64,000 bases of DNA from assembly GCF_014197535.1 (NCBI RefSeq), contig NZ_JACIFV010000003.1, positions 248,001 through 312,000 on the forward strand, written 5' to 3'. The notes below the pieces were generated by a model, which saw nothing but the letters and a program-made list of their open reading frames with translations, was not told the DNA's origin and searched no databases. Source of the stretch: Rhizobium aethiopicum. Its GTDB lineage: Bacteria; Pseudomonadota; Alphaproteobacteria; Rhizobiales; Rhizobiaceae. The position numbers and the translations under genes are program-made. Position 1 is the stretch's first letter. The number at the start of each line of letters is the position of its first letter. Positions 7,382-17,087 of this stretch are shown here, in pieces.

Positions 7382-8596
7382 CTAAATCGTCTGGCCGGCC
7401 AGCAGCCGCGGATTATCCTTTGCCGCTGTTCCGGCCGCCTGGCTGATGAAGAAGGATTTGAGGCGCGGCAGCCGGTCGACGATGCCGAGACCGACATCGC
7501 GGGCGATACGGATCGGCATTGCGTCGTTAGAAAAAAGCCGGTTCAGCACGTCGGTCGTCACGCCCATGCGGAAGGTGTCGAAGCGCCGCCAAGTCTGGTA
7601 GCGCTCGAGGATGTTGATCGAGCCGATATCGAGACCGAGGCGGTCGGCCTCGACGATCGTTTCGGCGAGCGCCGCCACGTCCTTGAAGCCGAGATTGAGG
7701 CCCTGTCCCGAGATTGGATGGATGCCGTGGGCGGCGTCGCCGGCCAGCGCCAGACGCGGCGCGACGAAGGCGCGGGCAAGCGTCAGGCCGAGCGGAAACG
7801 CGCGTTTGTCGCCGATGACCTTCAGCGCCCCGAGCTTGTGGCCGAAGCGGCGTTCCAGCTCCTCCTCGAAGATCAGATCGTCGGCGGTGACCAGCCGGTC
7901 GGCATCATGCGTGCGTTCCGTCCAGACGAGCGAGGAGCGGTTGTTCCGGAGCGGCAGGATGGCGAAGGGGCCGGCCGGCAAAAAATGCTCCTCGGCGCAG
8001 CCCTCGTGCGGCCGCTCATGTTCGACGGTCGCGACAATGCCGGACTGGCCGTAGTCCCAGGTGACCGTCCTGATGCCGGCGAGATCGCGCAGCTTCGAGC
8101 GCACGCCGTCGCAGGCAACCACCAGCCGGCAGTCCAGCGTGCTGCCGTCCGAAAGCGTGACGGTCGCATGGCTGTCCTGCGTCTTGAGCTCCGTCGCGCC
8201 AAGTCCGTGGCGTATGTCGATGCCGAGCCGTTCGCAGGCGCCGCGAAGTGCTGCCACCATGGCGACATTCGGAACCATGTGGGCAAAGGGCCGGCCTTCG
8301 GCCACTTCGCCGTCGAAGGTGAGGAAAACCGGGCGAACCGGATCGGAGGTCCGGGAATCCGTCACGATCATCTTGGTGATCGGCTGCGTTTCCGGCTCGA
8401 TTTCGTTCCAGATGCCGAAGATTTCAAGCATCTTTGCCGCCGCCGCGATGACGGCGGAAGCGCGCGTATCGTTTTTCCAGGCATGCTCGGGCGCGGCCTC
8501 GACGACCGTGACGTTCAGATGGGGCGCTGCCTGCTTGACCGCGACGGCCACGGAAAGGCCGACATAACCCCCGCCCACAACCAGCATATCCAGCAT
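7382..8596 (-). CDS. UbiH/UbiF/COQ6-family ubiquinone biosynthesis hydroxylase
   Basis: FAD-dependent aromatic hydroxylase of the UbiH/VisC/COQ6 family, 404 aa, which adds a hydroxyl group to the ubiquinone ring precursor at the inner membrane. The N-terminal dinucleotide fold is VVGGGYVGLSVA, a DTRASAV segment matches the family's DxRxxxL/V region, and the second FAD motif GDAAHGIHPISGQGLN lies near residue 290. Alphaproteobacteria use several UbiH-type enzymes (UbiL, UbiM and others) of differing ring-position specificity, so I give no symbol. ATG 8596 is chosen; a GTG lies one codon upstream. The gene is convergent with the Trm112-like gene and divergent from tesB. Confidence 0.87.
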   Translation of the reverse strand: MLDMLVVGGGYVGLSVAVAVKQAAPHLNVTVVEAAPEHAWKNDTRASAVIAAAAKMLEIFGIWNEIEPETQPITKMIVTDSRTSDPVRPVFLTFDGEVAEGRPFAHMVPNVAMVAALRGACERLGIDIRHGLGATELKTQDSHATVTLSDGSTLDCRLVVACDGVRSKLRDLAGIRTVTWDYGQSGIVATVEHERPHEGCAEEHFLPAGPFAILPLRNNRSSLVWTERTHDADRLVTADDLIFEEELERRFGHKLGALKVIGDKRAFPLGLTLARAFVAPRLALAGDAAHGIHPISGQGLNLGFKDVAALAETIVEADRLGLDIGSINILERYQTWRRFDTFRMGVTTDVLNRLFSNDAMPIRIARDVGLGIVDRLPRLKSFFISQAAGTAAKDNPRLLAGQTI

Positions 8597-8680
8597 CACG
8601 CCGCTCCCGTACCTTGTGCCTCAGATGTGATCTATATAGATCATCGCAACTTCACTTCCTACCGCTGGGAGGCATACAAA

Positions 8681-9565
8681 ATGACGCGCGAGACGACCGA
8701 ACCTTCGGCGATGGAGAGGCTCCTTGCGACGCTCGATCTGGAGCCGATCGAGGTCGATATCTTCCGCGGCCGCAGTCCGCAGGCCGGCTGGCAGCGGGTC
8801 TTCGGCGGCCAGGTCATCGGCCAGGCGCTGATGGCGGCGCAGCGCACCATCGGGGCCGAGCGCTTCGTGCATTCGCTGCACGCTTATTTCATGCGCCCCG
8901 GCGATCCCTCGGTGCCGATCATCTACCAGGTGGAGCGCATCCGCGACGGATCGAGCTTCAACACCCGGCGCGTCGTCGCGATCCAGCACGGCAAGGCGAT
9001 CTTCGCGCTGTCGGCTTCTTTCCAGGTGGAGGAAGCGGGCTTCGACCACCAGATCGCCATGCCCGACGTGGCAATGCCCGAAGAGTTGCTCGGCGAACAG
9101 CAGATCAAGGAGCAATATCTCGCGCACGCGCCGGAAGCGATCCGGAAGTACTGGGAGCGCGAGCGGCCGATCGAGATCCGCCCCGTCTCGCTGACCCATT
9201 ATTTTTCCGACAGGAAGCTCGACCCGCGGCAGGACGTCTGGGTGCGCGCCACCGGGCCGGTTCCCGACGACCGGCTCTATCAGGCGGCGGTGCTTGCCTA
9301 TCTCTCAGACATGACGCTGCTCGATACGTCGCTTTATGCCCACGGAACGTCCATCTTCGACCAGAGCCTGCAGGTGGCAAGTCTCGATCACTCCATGTGG
9401 TTTCACCGGCCGTGCAAGCTCGACGACTGGCTGCTCTATACGCAGGACAGCCCCTCGGCTTCGGGCGCCAGGGGATTGACTCGCGGGAGCCTGTTCACGC
9501 GAATGGGTGTGTTGATCGCATCCGTCGCGCAAGAAGGATTGATTCGGAAAAAGGCAAATGAATAA
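8681..9565 (+). CDS. tesB: Acyl-CoA thioesterase II (TesB)
   Basis: Double hotdog-fold thioesterase of 294 aa that hydrolyses acyl-CoA to free fatty acid and CoA in the cytoplasm. Recognisable TesB blocks are FRGRSPQAGWQRVFGGQVIG at residues about 23-42, VHSLHAYFMRPGD, the GSSFNTRRVVAIQHGKAIF segment and, in the second hotdog, LSDMTLLDTSLYAHG (catalytic Asp region) and ASLDHSMWFHRP. The ATG is preceded by GGGAGG. Divergent from the Ubi hydroxylase with 84 bp between the start codons. Confidence 0.93.
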   Translation: MTRETTEPSAMERLLATLDLEPIEVDIFRGRSPQAGWQRVFGGQVIGQALMAAQRTIGAERFVHSLHAYFMRPGDPSVPIIYQVERIRDGSSFNTRRVVAIQHGKAIFALSASFQVEEAGFDHQIAMPDVAMPEELLGEQQIKEQYLAHAPEAIRKYWERERPIEIRPVSLTHYFSDRKLDPRQDVWVRATGPVPDDRLYQAAVLAYLSDMTLLDTSLYAHGTSIFDQSLQVASLDHSMWFHRPCKLDDWLLYTQDSPSASGARGLTRGSLFTRMGVLIASVAQEGLIRKKANE

Positions 9566-9587
9566 ATAACAGGCATATTTGCAAATT

Positions 9588-9604
9588 TGCGCATTATTTG
9601 TGCG
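9588..9604. promoter_or_regulatory. Probable NtrC binding site upstream of glnK
   Basis: TGCGC-N7-GTGCG matches the NtrC enhancer pattern TGCAC-N7-GTGCA at 8 of 10 arm positions with exact spacing; the core GCGCA/TGCGC arms are perfectly palindromic. It lies 84 bp upstream of the -24 box, the usual position for an enhancer. A weaker palindrome TGCC-N8-GGCA at 9622-9637 lies between it and the promoter and might be a second, low-affinity site. Confidence 0.68.
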
Positions 9605-9687
9605 CTTATTGGTCGGTCAATTGCCTGTTTATTGGCACTCCTAATTATAACATTTATTTTTCAATAAGTTAACTTCGGCTTCGAATC

Positions 9688-9703
9688 TGGCACGTCCTTT
9701 GAA
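9688..9703 (+). promoter_or_regulatory. Sigma-54 promoter of glnK-amtB
   Basis: TGGCACG-N4-TTGAA with GG and the -13 G 10 nt apart. The transcript would start near 9714, leaving a leader of about 74 nt before glnK. With the NtrC-like palindrome upstream this is the standard arrangement for induction under nitrogen limitation. Confidence 0.85.
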
Positions 9704-9769
9704 TGTATATCGCCGGTCGCTGTTCAGGAACGTCAGCGGCAAGGAGAGTCGGCTCCGCGCCGAGGATAA

Positions 9770-10126
<357 letters not shown>

Positions 10127-10151
10127 GCGGCGGTCCAAGGAGCTTTTTTCA

Positions 10152-11585
10152 ATGTCGACTTCGAAGTTTTCTTCCCCCTTTGCGCTGATCGGCGTAGCAA
10201 CGGCTGCGCTTCTGGCGCCGGTTGTCGCTTTCGCTCAGGAGGCTGCGCCGGCCGCCGCCACCACCGCTGCTGCCGCTCCTGCCTTCACCATGGATAAGGG
10301 TGACAATGCCTGGATGCTTATCTCCTCGGCACTCGTCCTGCTGATGACCATCCCCGGCCTTGCGCTGTTCTACGGCGGCCTCGTGCGCGCCAAGAACATG
10401 CTCTCCGTGCTGATGCAGGTGTTCATGATCACCGCCGTCGTGGCGCTGCTCTGGGTCACCTACGGCTATTCGCTCGCCTTCACCGACGGCGGCTCGCTGA
10501 ACAGCTTCGTCGGCGGCTTCTCCAAGGCGTTCCTTGCCGGCGTCAACACATCGTCGCTCGCCGAAACCTTCTCGAAGGGCGTCGCCATTCCGGAATACAC
10601 CTTCATCGTCTTCCAGATGACCTTCGCCTGCATCACGCCCGGCCTGATCGTCGGCGCCTTCGCCGAACGCGTCAAGTTCTCGGCCGTCATGCTCTTTGTC
10701 GTGCTGTGGGTCACCTTCATCTACTTCCCGATGGCGCACATGGTCTGGTTCTGGGGTGGTCCGAGCTCTTACACCTCGCCGGCCGGTCTGATCTTCTCCT
10801 ATGGCGCAATCGACTTCGCCGGCGGCACGGTCGTTCACATCAATGCCGGTATTGCTGGTCTCGTCGGTGCGATCATGCTCGGCAAGCGCACGGGCTATAA
10901 GAAGGAAATCATGGCTCCGCATTCGATGACGCTGACCATGGTCGGCGCCTCGCTGCTGTGGGTCGGCTGGTTCGGCTTCAATGCCGGCTCCAACCTCGAA
11001 GCCAATGGCTATGCCTCGCTTGCCTTCATCAACACGTTCGTCGCGACGGCAGCTGCCGCCGTCTCCTGGTGCATTGTCGAAAGCCTCGCCCGCGGCAAGG
11101 CCTCGATGCTTGGCGGTGCTTCCGGTGCGGTTGCCGGTCTGGTCGCCATCACCCCGGCTGCAGGTTTTGCCGGCCCGATGGGCTCGATCGTTCTCGGTCT
11201 GATCGTCTCGCCGGTTTGCTACTTCTTCGTCGATGTCGTGAAGAACAAGTTCAACTACGACGACAGCCTCGACGTCTTCGGCGTCCACTGCGTCGGCGGC
11301 ATCCTCGGCGCCCTCGGCACCGGTATCCTCGTCAACCCGGCGCTCGGCGGTGCAGGCATCGTCGATTATTCGACGGCCGATTTCGCTGCCTCCTATGCCG
11401 GCACGGCAACCCAGGTGCTGGCCCAGGCCAAGGGCGTGCTGACGACGCTGCTGTGGTCGGGCATCGGCTCGGCGATCCTCTACAAGATCGTGGACGTCGT
11501 CATCGGCCTGCGCGTCAGCGTCGAAGCTGAGCGCGAAGGTCTCGACCTTTCGACCCACGGCGAAGCTGCCTACCACTCTTCCTGA
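10152..11585 (+). CDS. amtB: Ammonium transporter AmtB
   Basis: Inner-membrane ammonium channel of 477 aa. A cleavable-looking leader ends at AFAQEAAP and is followed by an Ala-rich linker, then the first membrane segment DNAWMLISSALVLLMTIPGLALFYGGLV, whose GLALFYGGL block is an Amt signature. Eleven membrane helices are expected; the twin-His pore can be read in the segments FAGGTVVHINAG and DVFGVHCVGG. The AAGGAGC ribosome site lies 9 nt before ATG 10152. It is co-transcribed with glnK from the sigma-54 promoter, so it should be induced under nitrogen limitation. Confidence 0.96.
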   Translation: MSTSKFSSPFALIGVATAALLAPVVAFAQEAAPAAATTAAAAPAFTMDKGDNAWMLISSALVLLMTIPGLALFYGGLVRAKNMLSVLMQVFMITAVVALLWVTYGYSLAFTDGGSLNSFVGGFSKAFLAGVNTSSLAETFSKGVAIPEYTFIVFQMTFACITPGLIVGAFAERVKFSAVMLFVVLWVTFIYFPMAHMVWFWGGPSSYTSPAGLIFSYGAIDFAGGTVVHINAGIAGLVGAIMLGKRTGYKKEIMAPHSMTLTMVGASLLWVGWFGFNAGSNLEANGYASLAFINTFVATAAAAVSWCIVESLARGKASMLGGASGAVAGLVAITPAAGFAGPMGSIVLGLIVSPVCYFFVDVVKNKFNYDDSLDVFGVHCVGGILGALGTGILVNPALGGAGIVDYSTADFAASYAGTATQVLAQAKGVLTTLLWSGIGSAILYKIVDVVIGLRVSVEAEREGLDLSTHGEAAYHSS

Positions 11586-11597
11586 TCACAGGGGATT

Positions 11598-11622
11598 GCG
11601 GCGCCCGGCAGAAGGGCGCCGC
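11598..11622 (+). terminator. Hairpin after amtB
   Basis: GCGGCGCCC and GGGCGCCGC form a perfect 9-bp stem with a 7-nt loop just after the amtB stop codon. No T-run follows, so it may stabilise the mRNA 3' end or slow polymerase rather than terminate by itself. Confidence 0.5.
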
Positions 11623-11696
11623 TTCACGGCCCGTCGCGGCCTATCTCGAGCTTGTCCGGGCTAGACCCGGAAATGCTCTAACCATAGACCGCATTT

Positions 11697-11727
11697 GGCC
11701 CGGACCTTTCAAGGTTCGGGCCTTTTT
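11697..11727 (+). terminator. Rho-independent terminator of glnK-amtB
   Basis: GGCCCGGACCTT and AAGGTTCGGGCC form a 12-bp stem (one G-T pair) with a 2-nt loop, followed by TTTTT. It lies about 110 bp after amtB and before the ftsK promoter region. Confidence 0.82.
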
Positions 11728-11765
11728 CATTTCCATGTCGGGAATGCATGTCCAGGCACGCATGG

Positions 11766-11781
11766 TTAACATCGCTTTAAC
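11766..11781. promoter_or_regulatory. Full CtrA box upstream of ftsK
   Basis: The sequence is TTAA-N7-TTAAC, the exact full-length consensus for the alphaproteobacterial cell-cycle regulator CtrA. It lies 88 bp before the ftsK start, in a promoter position. The match is read directly; control of ftsK by CtrA is inferred. Confidence 0.62.
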
Positions 11782-11868
11782 CCGGCTCTGATTAGGTAGA
11801 GCGGACGCATTTGGCATGGCGAAGCTTCGGTGATTCGCATGCCCTCAGGCATTGGACGGGTTAGACAC

Positions 11869-14541
11869 ATGGCAAGAAGCACGTCGCCGGCAATGGATGG
11901 CCGTCCGGATCGGTTCTCCTTCTCGGCATTCATGCTGCGGCAGATCCAGGCACTCATCGGCTTTGCGATCTTTCTGCTGCTGGCTTTCTGCGTTGCGGCG
12001 CTGGCGACGTGGAACGTCGCCGATCCGAGCTATTCCTACGCCACCGCCAACCTGCCGACGAATATTCTCGGCTACAGCGGTGCTGCCTTTGCCGATATCG
12101 TCATGCAGTTCCTGGGGCTTGCCAGCGTCGTGGCGATGCTGCCGATCGTCGCCTGGGCGCTGACGATGATCTCCGGCCGTCGCTTCGACCGCATCCCCGC
12201 CCGCCTCGGCGCCTGGCTTGTCGGCTCGGTGCTTTCCTCCGCCGTCATCGGCTGTTTTCCGCCGCCGCTCACCTGGCCGATCCCGAACGGTATCGGCGGC
12301 GTCATCGGCGATATGATCCTGCGCTTTCCCGCGCTCTTCGTCGGCGCTTATCCCACCGGCACCTTCGCCATGGTCGTCGGCTGCATCTTTGCCGTGCCGA
12401 CCGCCTGGATGATGCTCTTCGCATCAGGCCTTGTCGGCCGCAGTGAGGCCGAGGACGAAATCGAGGACGATTACGTCGAGACAACAAGCAAGGCGCGGGT
12501 GGTCGGAGACGAGGATGAGGAAGAGGACGAATCGCGCTGGGTTGCGTTCAGCGGCGCCATGACGCATGCCTGGTTCATGAGCCAGGGCCGGTTGCGCCGG
12601 CTGTTCGGCATGGGACCGCGCAAGCGGCGCCAGGGCGATTTCGAATCGCCCTATGATTTCAACGACGATGAATTCGGCACGCTGAACGAACCGGTCCGCG
12701 CCAAAGCGCCGGTCGTCCGCGGCGAGCGCCTGGAACCATCGATGGAGCCGCGTTCGACTTCGCCCCGCCGCCTCGTCGCCGCGCCGTCGCTTTCCATCGA
12801 CGATGAGGATGAGGACGACGGTCCGCCCTTCGATACCGACATGCCGCCGCGTCCGGCCGACATTTTGCCCGACGACGATGACGACGACTGGATGATCCGT
12901 GCGCCGGCAAAAGCCGCCGCCAAACCGGAACCTCGCGTCGTCCCGGCGATCACGCGTCCGAAGCCCGGCGCCCGTGTCGAGCGGGAAGCGCAGGGCTCGT
13001 TCATTCGCGCCGAAGGTTTCCAGCTTCCATCGATGCATTTGCTCGCCGAGCCCAGGAACGTGGTGCGCGATTCGACACTGTCGGCCGATGCGCTGGAGCA
13101 GAATGCCCGCATGCTCGAGGGTGTGCTGGAGGATTTCGGCGTCAAAGGCGAAATCATTCACGTCCGTCCAGGTCCCGTCGTCACGCTGTACGAACTGGAG
13201 CCGGCGCCCGGCATCAAATCGTCACGCGTCATCGGTCTTGCCGACGATATCGCCCGTTCGATGAGCGCCATTGCCGCCCGCGTCGCCGTCGTGCCGGGCC
13301 GCAATGCGATCGGTATCGAATTGCCGAACCAGACGCGCGAGACCGTCTATCTCCGCGAATTGATCGCGTCGCGGGATTTCGACGGCAGCAAGGCCAAGCT
13401 CGCCATGGCGCTCGGCAAGACGATCGGCGGCGAAGCCGTCATCGCCGACCTCGCCAAGATGCCGCACCTGCTCGTCGCCGGCACCACCGGTTCGGGCAAA
13501 TCGGTCGCCATCAACACCATGATCCTGTCGCTGCTCTACCGCATGACGCCGGAACAGTGCAGGCTGATCATGATCGACCCGAAGATGCTCGAGCTCTCCG
13601 TCTATGACGGCATTCCGCATCTGCTTTCGCCTGTCGTCACCGATCCGAAGAAGGCCGTCGTCGCGCTCAAATGGACTGTGCGCGAGATGGAAGAGCGCTA
13701 CAAGAAGATGTCGAAGATCGGCGTGCGCAATATCGACGGCTTCAATACGCGCGTCGAACAGGCGCTCTCGAAGGGCGAGGTGATCTCGCGCACGGTGCAG
13801 ACCGGCTTCGACCGCCATACCGGCGAAGCCATGTACGAGACCGAGGAATTCGACCTCAAGCCGATGCCCTATATCGTCGTCATCATCGACGAGATGGCCG
13901 ACCTGATGATGGTCGCCGGCAAGGACATCGAAGGCGCGGTCCAACGCCTGGCGCAGATGGCGCGTGCGGCCGGCATCCACGTGATTATGGCGACCCAGCG
14001 TCCGTCGGTCGACGTCATCACCGGCACGATCAAGGCGAATTTCCCGACCCGCATTTCCTTCCAGGTCACCTCGAAGATCGACAGCCGCACCATTCTCGGG
14101 GAACAGGGCGCCGAACAGCTGCTCGGCATGGGCGACATGCTCTACATGGCGGGCGGCGGGCGCATTCAGCGCGTCCACGGGCCGTTCGTTTCGGATGTCG
14201 AGGTGGAAGAGATCGTCTCCTACCTGAAGACGCAGGGCTCGCCGCAATATCTCGATGCGATCACCGCCGATGACGACGAGGACGGCGATTATGGCGGCGG
14301 CGGTCCGGCCGGCACGTCGAACCTTTCGGATTCGGAAGATCCCTATGATCAGGCCGTCGCCATCGTGCTGCGCGACGGCAAGGCTTCGACTTCTTACGTC
14401 CAACGCCGGCTTGGTATCGGCTATAATAGAGCCGCCTCGCTGATCGAGCGCATGGAGAAGGAAGGCATCATCGGGCCGGCCAACCATGCCGGCAAACGAG
14501 AAATCCTCGTTCCGACCGAGGGCGATATCCTCGACCGCTGA
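11869..14541 (+). CDS. ftsK: DNA translocase FtsK
   Basis: Septum-anchored DNA pump of 890 aa that moves the chromosome terminus during division and activates XerCD recombination at dif. An N-terminal membrane domain of about 180 residues with four or more hydrophobic helices is followed by an acidic, low-complexity linker (about 185-360, with runs such as DDEDEDDG), then the RecA-like motor with Walker A GTTGSGKS at 538-545 and Walker [15 protein letters not shown]. The C-terminal winged-helix gamma domain ([21 protein letters not shown]), which reads KOPS sites, is complete. ATG 11869 has GGACGGG upstream; an in-frame ATG at 11830 is less likely. A CtrA box lies upstream. Confidence 0.95.
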   Translation: MARSTSPAMDGRPDRFSFSAFMLRQIQALIGFAIFLLLAFCVAALATWNVADPSYSYATANLPTNILGYSGAAFADIVMQFLGLASVVAMLPIVAWALTMISGRRFDRIPARLGAWLVGSVLSSAVIGCFPPPLTWPIPNGIGGVIGDMILRFPALFVGAYPTGTFAMVVGCIFAVPTAWMMLFASGLVGRSEAEDEIEDDYVETTSKARVVGDEDEEEDESRWVAFSGAMTHAWFMSQGRLRRLFGMGPRKRRQGDFESPYDFNDDEFGTLNEPVRAKAPVVRGERLEPSMEPRSTSPRRLVAAPSLSIDDEDEDDGPPFDTDMPPRPADILPDDDDDDWMIRAPAKAAAKPEPRVVPAITRPKPGARVEREAQGSFIRAEGFQLPSMHLLAEPRNVVRDSTLSADALEQNARMLEGVLEDFGVKGEIIHVRPGPVVTLYELEPAPGIKSSRVIGLADDIARSMSAIAARVAVVPGRNAIGIELPNQTRETVYLRELIASRDFDGSKAKLAMALGKTIGGEAVIADLAKMPHLLVAGTTGSGKSVAINTMILSLLYRMTPEQCRLIMIDPKMLELSVYDGIPHLLSPVVTDPKKAVVALKWTVREMEERYKKMSKIGVRNIDGFNTRVEQALSKGEVISRTVQTGFDRHTGEAMYETEEFDLKPMPYIVVIIDEMADLMMVAGKDIEGAVQRLAQMARAAGIHVIMATQRPSVDVITGTIKANFPTRISFQVTSKIDSRTILGEQGAEQLLGMGDMLYMAGGGRIQRVHGPFVSDVEVEEIVSYLKTQGSPQYLDAITADDDEDGDYGGGGPAGTSNLSDSEDPYDQAVAIVLRDGKASTSYVQRRLGIGYNRAASLIERMEKEGIIGPANHAGKREILVPTEGDILDR

Positions 14542-14680
14542 GACAAGCGCCATATATTTCTGATGTGGCCGCTTTGGCGGAAACGCGGTGGCATCAACGC
14601 CGTTGCTTTTCGCGCGCCGATCGCAACGCCTTGAAGACGCCGCCTTTCGGCGGCATGCAGATCGCATTAAGGAGATTTAG

Positions 14681-15349
14681 ATGCGTAACTCCGATTCCTT
14701 CCTCTCCGGCCTGGCGATGACGCGCCGCGATCTTCTCGGCGCTTTCGCCGTCGCTGCTATGGCGAGCGCCGTTCCTCTCAGCGCCATCGCGCAGGCGGCC
14801 GCGCCCGCCTCCGGCACGGCGCAGGCAATCGCCGATCATTTCTCCGGCGTCACGACGATGCAGGGCGAATTCGTCCAGTTCGGTCCACGCGGCGAACAGA
14901 CCGGCGGCAAGTTCTTCATCCAGCGTCCCGGCAAGCTGCGTTTCAACTACGACGATCCGTCGCCGATGCGGGTGATCGCCGACGGCAAGAATGTCGCCAT
15001 CGGCAATATGAAGCTCAAGACCTGGGATCTCTATCCGCTCTCGAAGACTCCGCTCAGCCTGCTCCTGGCGCAGCATATCGACCTTTCGGCCGGCATGGTG
15101 AAGGGCGTGAAGGAGGAGTCGGACCTGACGACGATCGCGCTCGGTAACAATACGGTGTTCGGAAACTCGACGATCACCATGATGTTCGATCCGAAGACCT
15201 ATGATCTGCGCCAGTGGACGATCACCGACAACCAGGGCAAGGATACGTCGGTGATGATCTTCAACGTCAAGACAGGCGTGCAGTTCGACGACCGCGTCTT
15301 CCGTGTGCCTTACGAGAGCATTCCGGGTACGGCAGCTTCACGCGACTGA
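14681..15349 (+). CDS. lolA: Outer-membrane lipoprotein carrier LolA family protein
   Basis: Periplasmic carrier of 222 aa that takes lipoproteins from the LolCDE complex to the outer membrane. After the leader come the LolA blocks TMQGEFVQFGPRGEQTGGKF, RPGKLRFNYDDPSPMRVIAD and DLYPLSKTPLSLLL. The leader has a twin-arginine start (MTRRDLLGAFAVAAM) preceded by 12 residues and ends around AIAQAA, so Tat export is possible, which is unusual for LolA. Good GGAGA ribosome site. It follows ftsK by 139 bp, an order common in Rhizobiales. Confidence 0.88.
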   Translation: MRNSDSFLSGLAMTRRDLLGAFAVAAMASAVPLSAIAQAAAPASGTAQAIADHFSGVTTMQGEFVQFGPRGEQTGGKFFIQRPGKLRFNYDDPSPMRVIADGKNVAIGNMKLKTWDLYPLSKTPLSLLLAQHIDLSAGMVKGVKEESDLTTIALGNNTVFGNSTITMMFDPKTYDLRQWTITDNQGKDTSVMIFNVKTGVQFDDRVFRVPYESIPGTAASRD

Positions 15350-15448
15350 GGGTTTTCGGTTGATCGCCTGAAGCTTTGCGCGCTGCCGGTTTCCTCCTGC
15401 CCGCCTTTGTTCTAAAGCCCTTTCATGAAAGTGTGAAAGGGCTTGGGC

Positions 15449-16252
15449 ATGGGTTTTTCGATTACGACCTGGAACATCAATTCGGTGCGGCTGCGCATGC
15501 CGATCGTCGAGCAGCTCGTGCTCAAACAGAGGCCTGACATTCTCTGCCTGCAGGAGACCAAGGTGCCGAACGAGCTCTTCCCTGCAGCACCTTTGCGGGC
15601 GTTGGGCTACGATCACATCATCATCCATGGCCAGAAGGGGTATCACGGGGTCGCAATCGCCTCGCGAATTCCGCTGACGGAGGATCACCGGCAGGATTAT
15701 TGCGGCGTTGGCGATGCCCGTCACATATCGGCGGTGTTCGAGCGCGGCAATCGCCGTGTGCGGCTGCACAATTTCTACGTCCCGGCCGGCGGCGACGAGC
15801 CGGATCGCACGATCAATCCGAAATTCGGCCACAAGCTCGATTTCATCGAGGAGATGAAGCTCTTGAAAGCCAATGGCGAGGCCAACACCTCCGCCATCCT
15901 GGTCGGCGACCTCAACATCGCACCGCTGGAGCACGATGTCTGGTCGCACAAGCAACTGCTGAAAATCGTCAGCCATACGCCCGTAGAAACCGACGGGCTG
16001 CTCGAGGTGATGAAGCGCGGCGCCTGGCTCGATCTCATGCGCCAGCACGTTCCGGCAAGCGAGAAGCTTTATACCTGGTGGAGCTACCGCGCCAAAGACT
16101 GGGAGGCGGCCGATCGTGGCCGCCGCCTCGACCACATCTGGTCGTCATCGGATCTCGGGCCGCATCTCCAGCGGATCGAAATCCTGAAGGAGGCGCGCGG
16201 CTGGGACCGGCCGTCGGACCACGTGCCGGTAACGGCGCATTTCGACTTCTGA
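15449..16252 (+). CDS. xthA: Exodeoxyribonuclease III (AP endonuclease)
   Basis: Mg-dependent AP endonuclease/3'-5' exonuclease for base excision repair, 267 aa. Motifs of the exonuclease-endonuclease-phosphatase fold: TWNINSVRLRM (metal-site Asn), DILCLQETKV (Glu), the LHNFYVPAGGDEPDR region (catalytic Tyr), VGDLNIAPLEHDVW (Asp-Asn pair), RRLDHIWSS and, at the end, SDHVPV (catalytic His). A start at ATG 15449 is chosen over the TTG at 15443. Its TGA overlaps the next gene's ATG by one base, indicating translational coupling. Confidence 0.95.
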   Translation: MGFSITTWNINSVRLRMPIVEQLVLKQRPDILCLQETKVPNELFPAAPLRALGYDHIIIHGQKGYHGVAIASRIPLTEDHRQDYCGVGDARHISAVFERGNRRVRLHNFYVPAGGDEPDRTINPKFGHKLDFIEEMKLLKANGEANTSAILVGDLNIAPLEHDVWSHKQLLKIVSHTPVETDGLLEVMKRGAWLDLMRQHVPASEKLYTWWSYRAKDWEAADRGRRLDHIWSSSDLGPHLQRIEILKEARGWDRPSDHVPVTAHFDF

Positions 16253-17037
16253 TGCAGTGGCTTCTTCAGCGGTTCGAAGACACCCAGAAGCTGGCCGAGG
16301 CGCTCGACCGGCTGGGTATCTCGTACACATGGCACAAGGTCGTCCCGTTCGTCGGCGAGCTCATCCCCGAGCCGGTCGTTCCCGATCCCGGCTCCGTGGT
16401 GATGTTCGGCTCCTATTCATTGTGGAATAACGCCGAGGCGAACGGCTACTGGCCGGGCGTATTCAAGCTGCGTCCTTTCGTCCAGGAACAGGTTTGGCAT
16501 CCCTACCTTCTCAACGGAGCCGACGCGCTGTTCCTGACGCTCCGAGACATCCCCACGCATCTGGCCGATGATGGGAGGGAATGGTTCCTGCGCCCCGTCG
16601 ACGACAGCAAGGAAGAGCCCGGCAACGTGAAATCGACGGGCGAGATCATCCGGATGGCGGAGCGGGTGCTTGCGCTTGACGAGGAGGAAATCCCGGCAGG
16701 ATCGCTTCGCCACGACACGCTGCTGATGCTCACCACGCCTGTCCGCATCCTGCGCGAATGGCGTCTCTGGGCCGTCGATGATCGGATCGTCACCTATTCG
16801 CTCTACAAAGATGGATCGCGTGTCATCCACCGCTACGAGATCGATGACGATGTGCTGGAGTTCGGGCAGCGCATGGTGGACATCAACCCCGGCTACTCGC
16901 CGGCCTATGTCATCGACGTCTGCCGTACCGAAGAGGGATTGAAGCTGCTCGAGACGAACTGCATCAATGCCGCCGGGTTCTACGCGTCAGATCTCGTGAA
17001 GCTTGCGGCGGCGATCGACGGCCTCGGCTGCGGGTGA
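16252..17037 (+). CDS. ATP-grasp domain protein of unknown substrate
   Basis: A 261 aa protein resembling the rhizobial ATP-grasp (DUF4343-type) family. The last third holds grasp-like acidic and basic residues (REWRLWAVDD, YSLYKDGSRV, PAYVIDVCRTEEGLKLLETNCINAAGFYASD), with ETN in the position of the metal-binding Glu/Asn of ATP-grasp ligases. The substrate is not known. The ATG sits on the last base of the xthA stop codon, so both proteins are made from one message. No signal peptide is present. A role linked to DNA repair is only suggested by that coupling. Confidence 0.7.
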   Translation: MQWLLQRFEDTQKLAEALDRLGISYTWHKVVPFVGELIPEPVVPDPGSVVMFGSYSLWNNAEANGYWPGVFKLRPFVQEQVWHPYLLNGADALFLTLRDIPTHLADDGREWFLRPVDDSKEEPGNVKSTGEIIRMAERVLALDEEEIPAGSLRHDTLLMLTTPVRILREWRLWAVDDRIVTYSLYKDGSRVIHRYEIDDDVLEFGQRMVDINPGYSPAYVIDVCRTEEGLKLLETNCINAAGFYASDLVKLAAAIDGLGCG

Positions 17038-17087
17038 GCTTGCGCTCCTGGGCTGCGCTCCATCATTGCCCTGCGCTCTGACAAGAT

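Noticed and set aside
10149..11576. 475-codon open frame antisense to amtB
   Set aside because: Same shadow effect; rich in His, Asp and Arg with no family pattern, while amtB is unmistakable on the other strand.
13222..14667. 481-codon open frame antisense to ftsK
   Set aside because: Shadow of the ftsK motor domain, whose motifs are intact on the plus strand.
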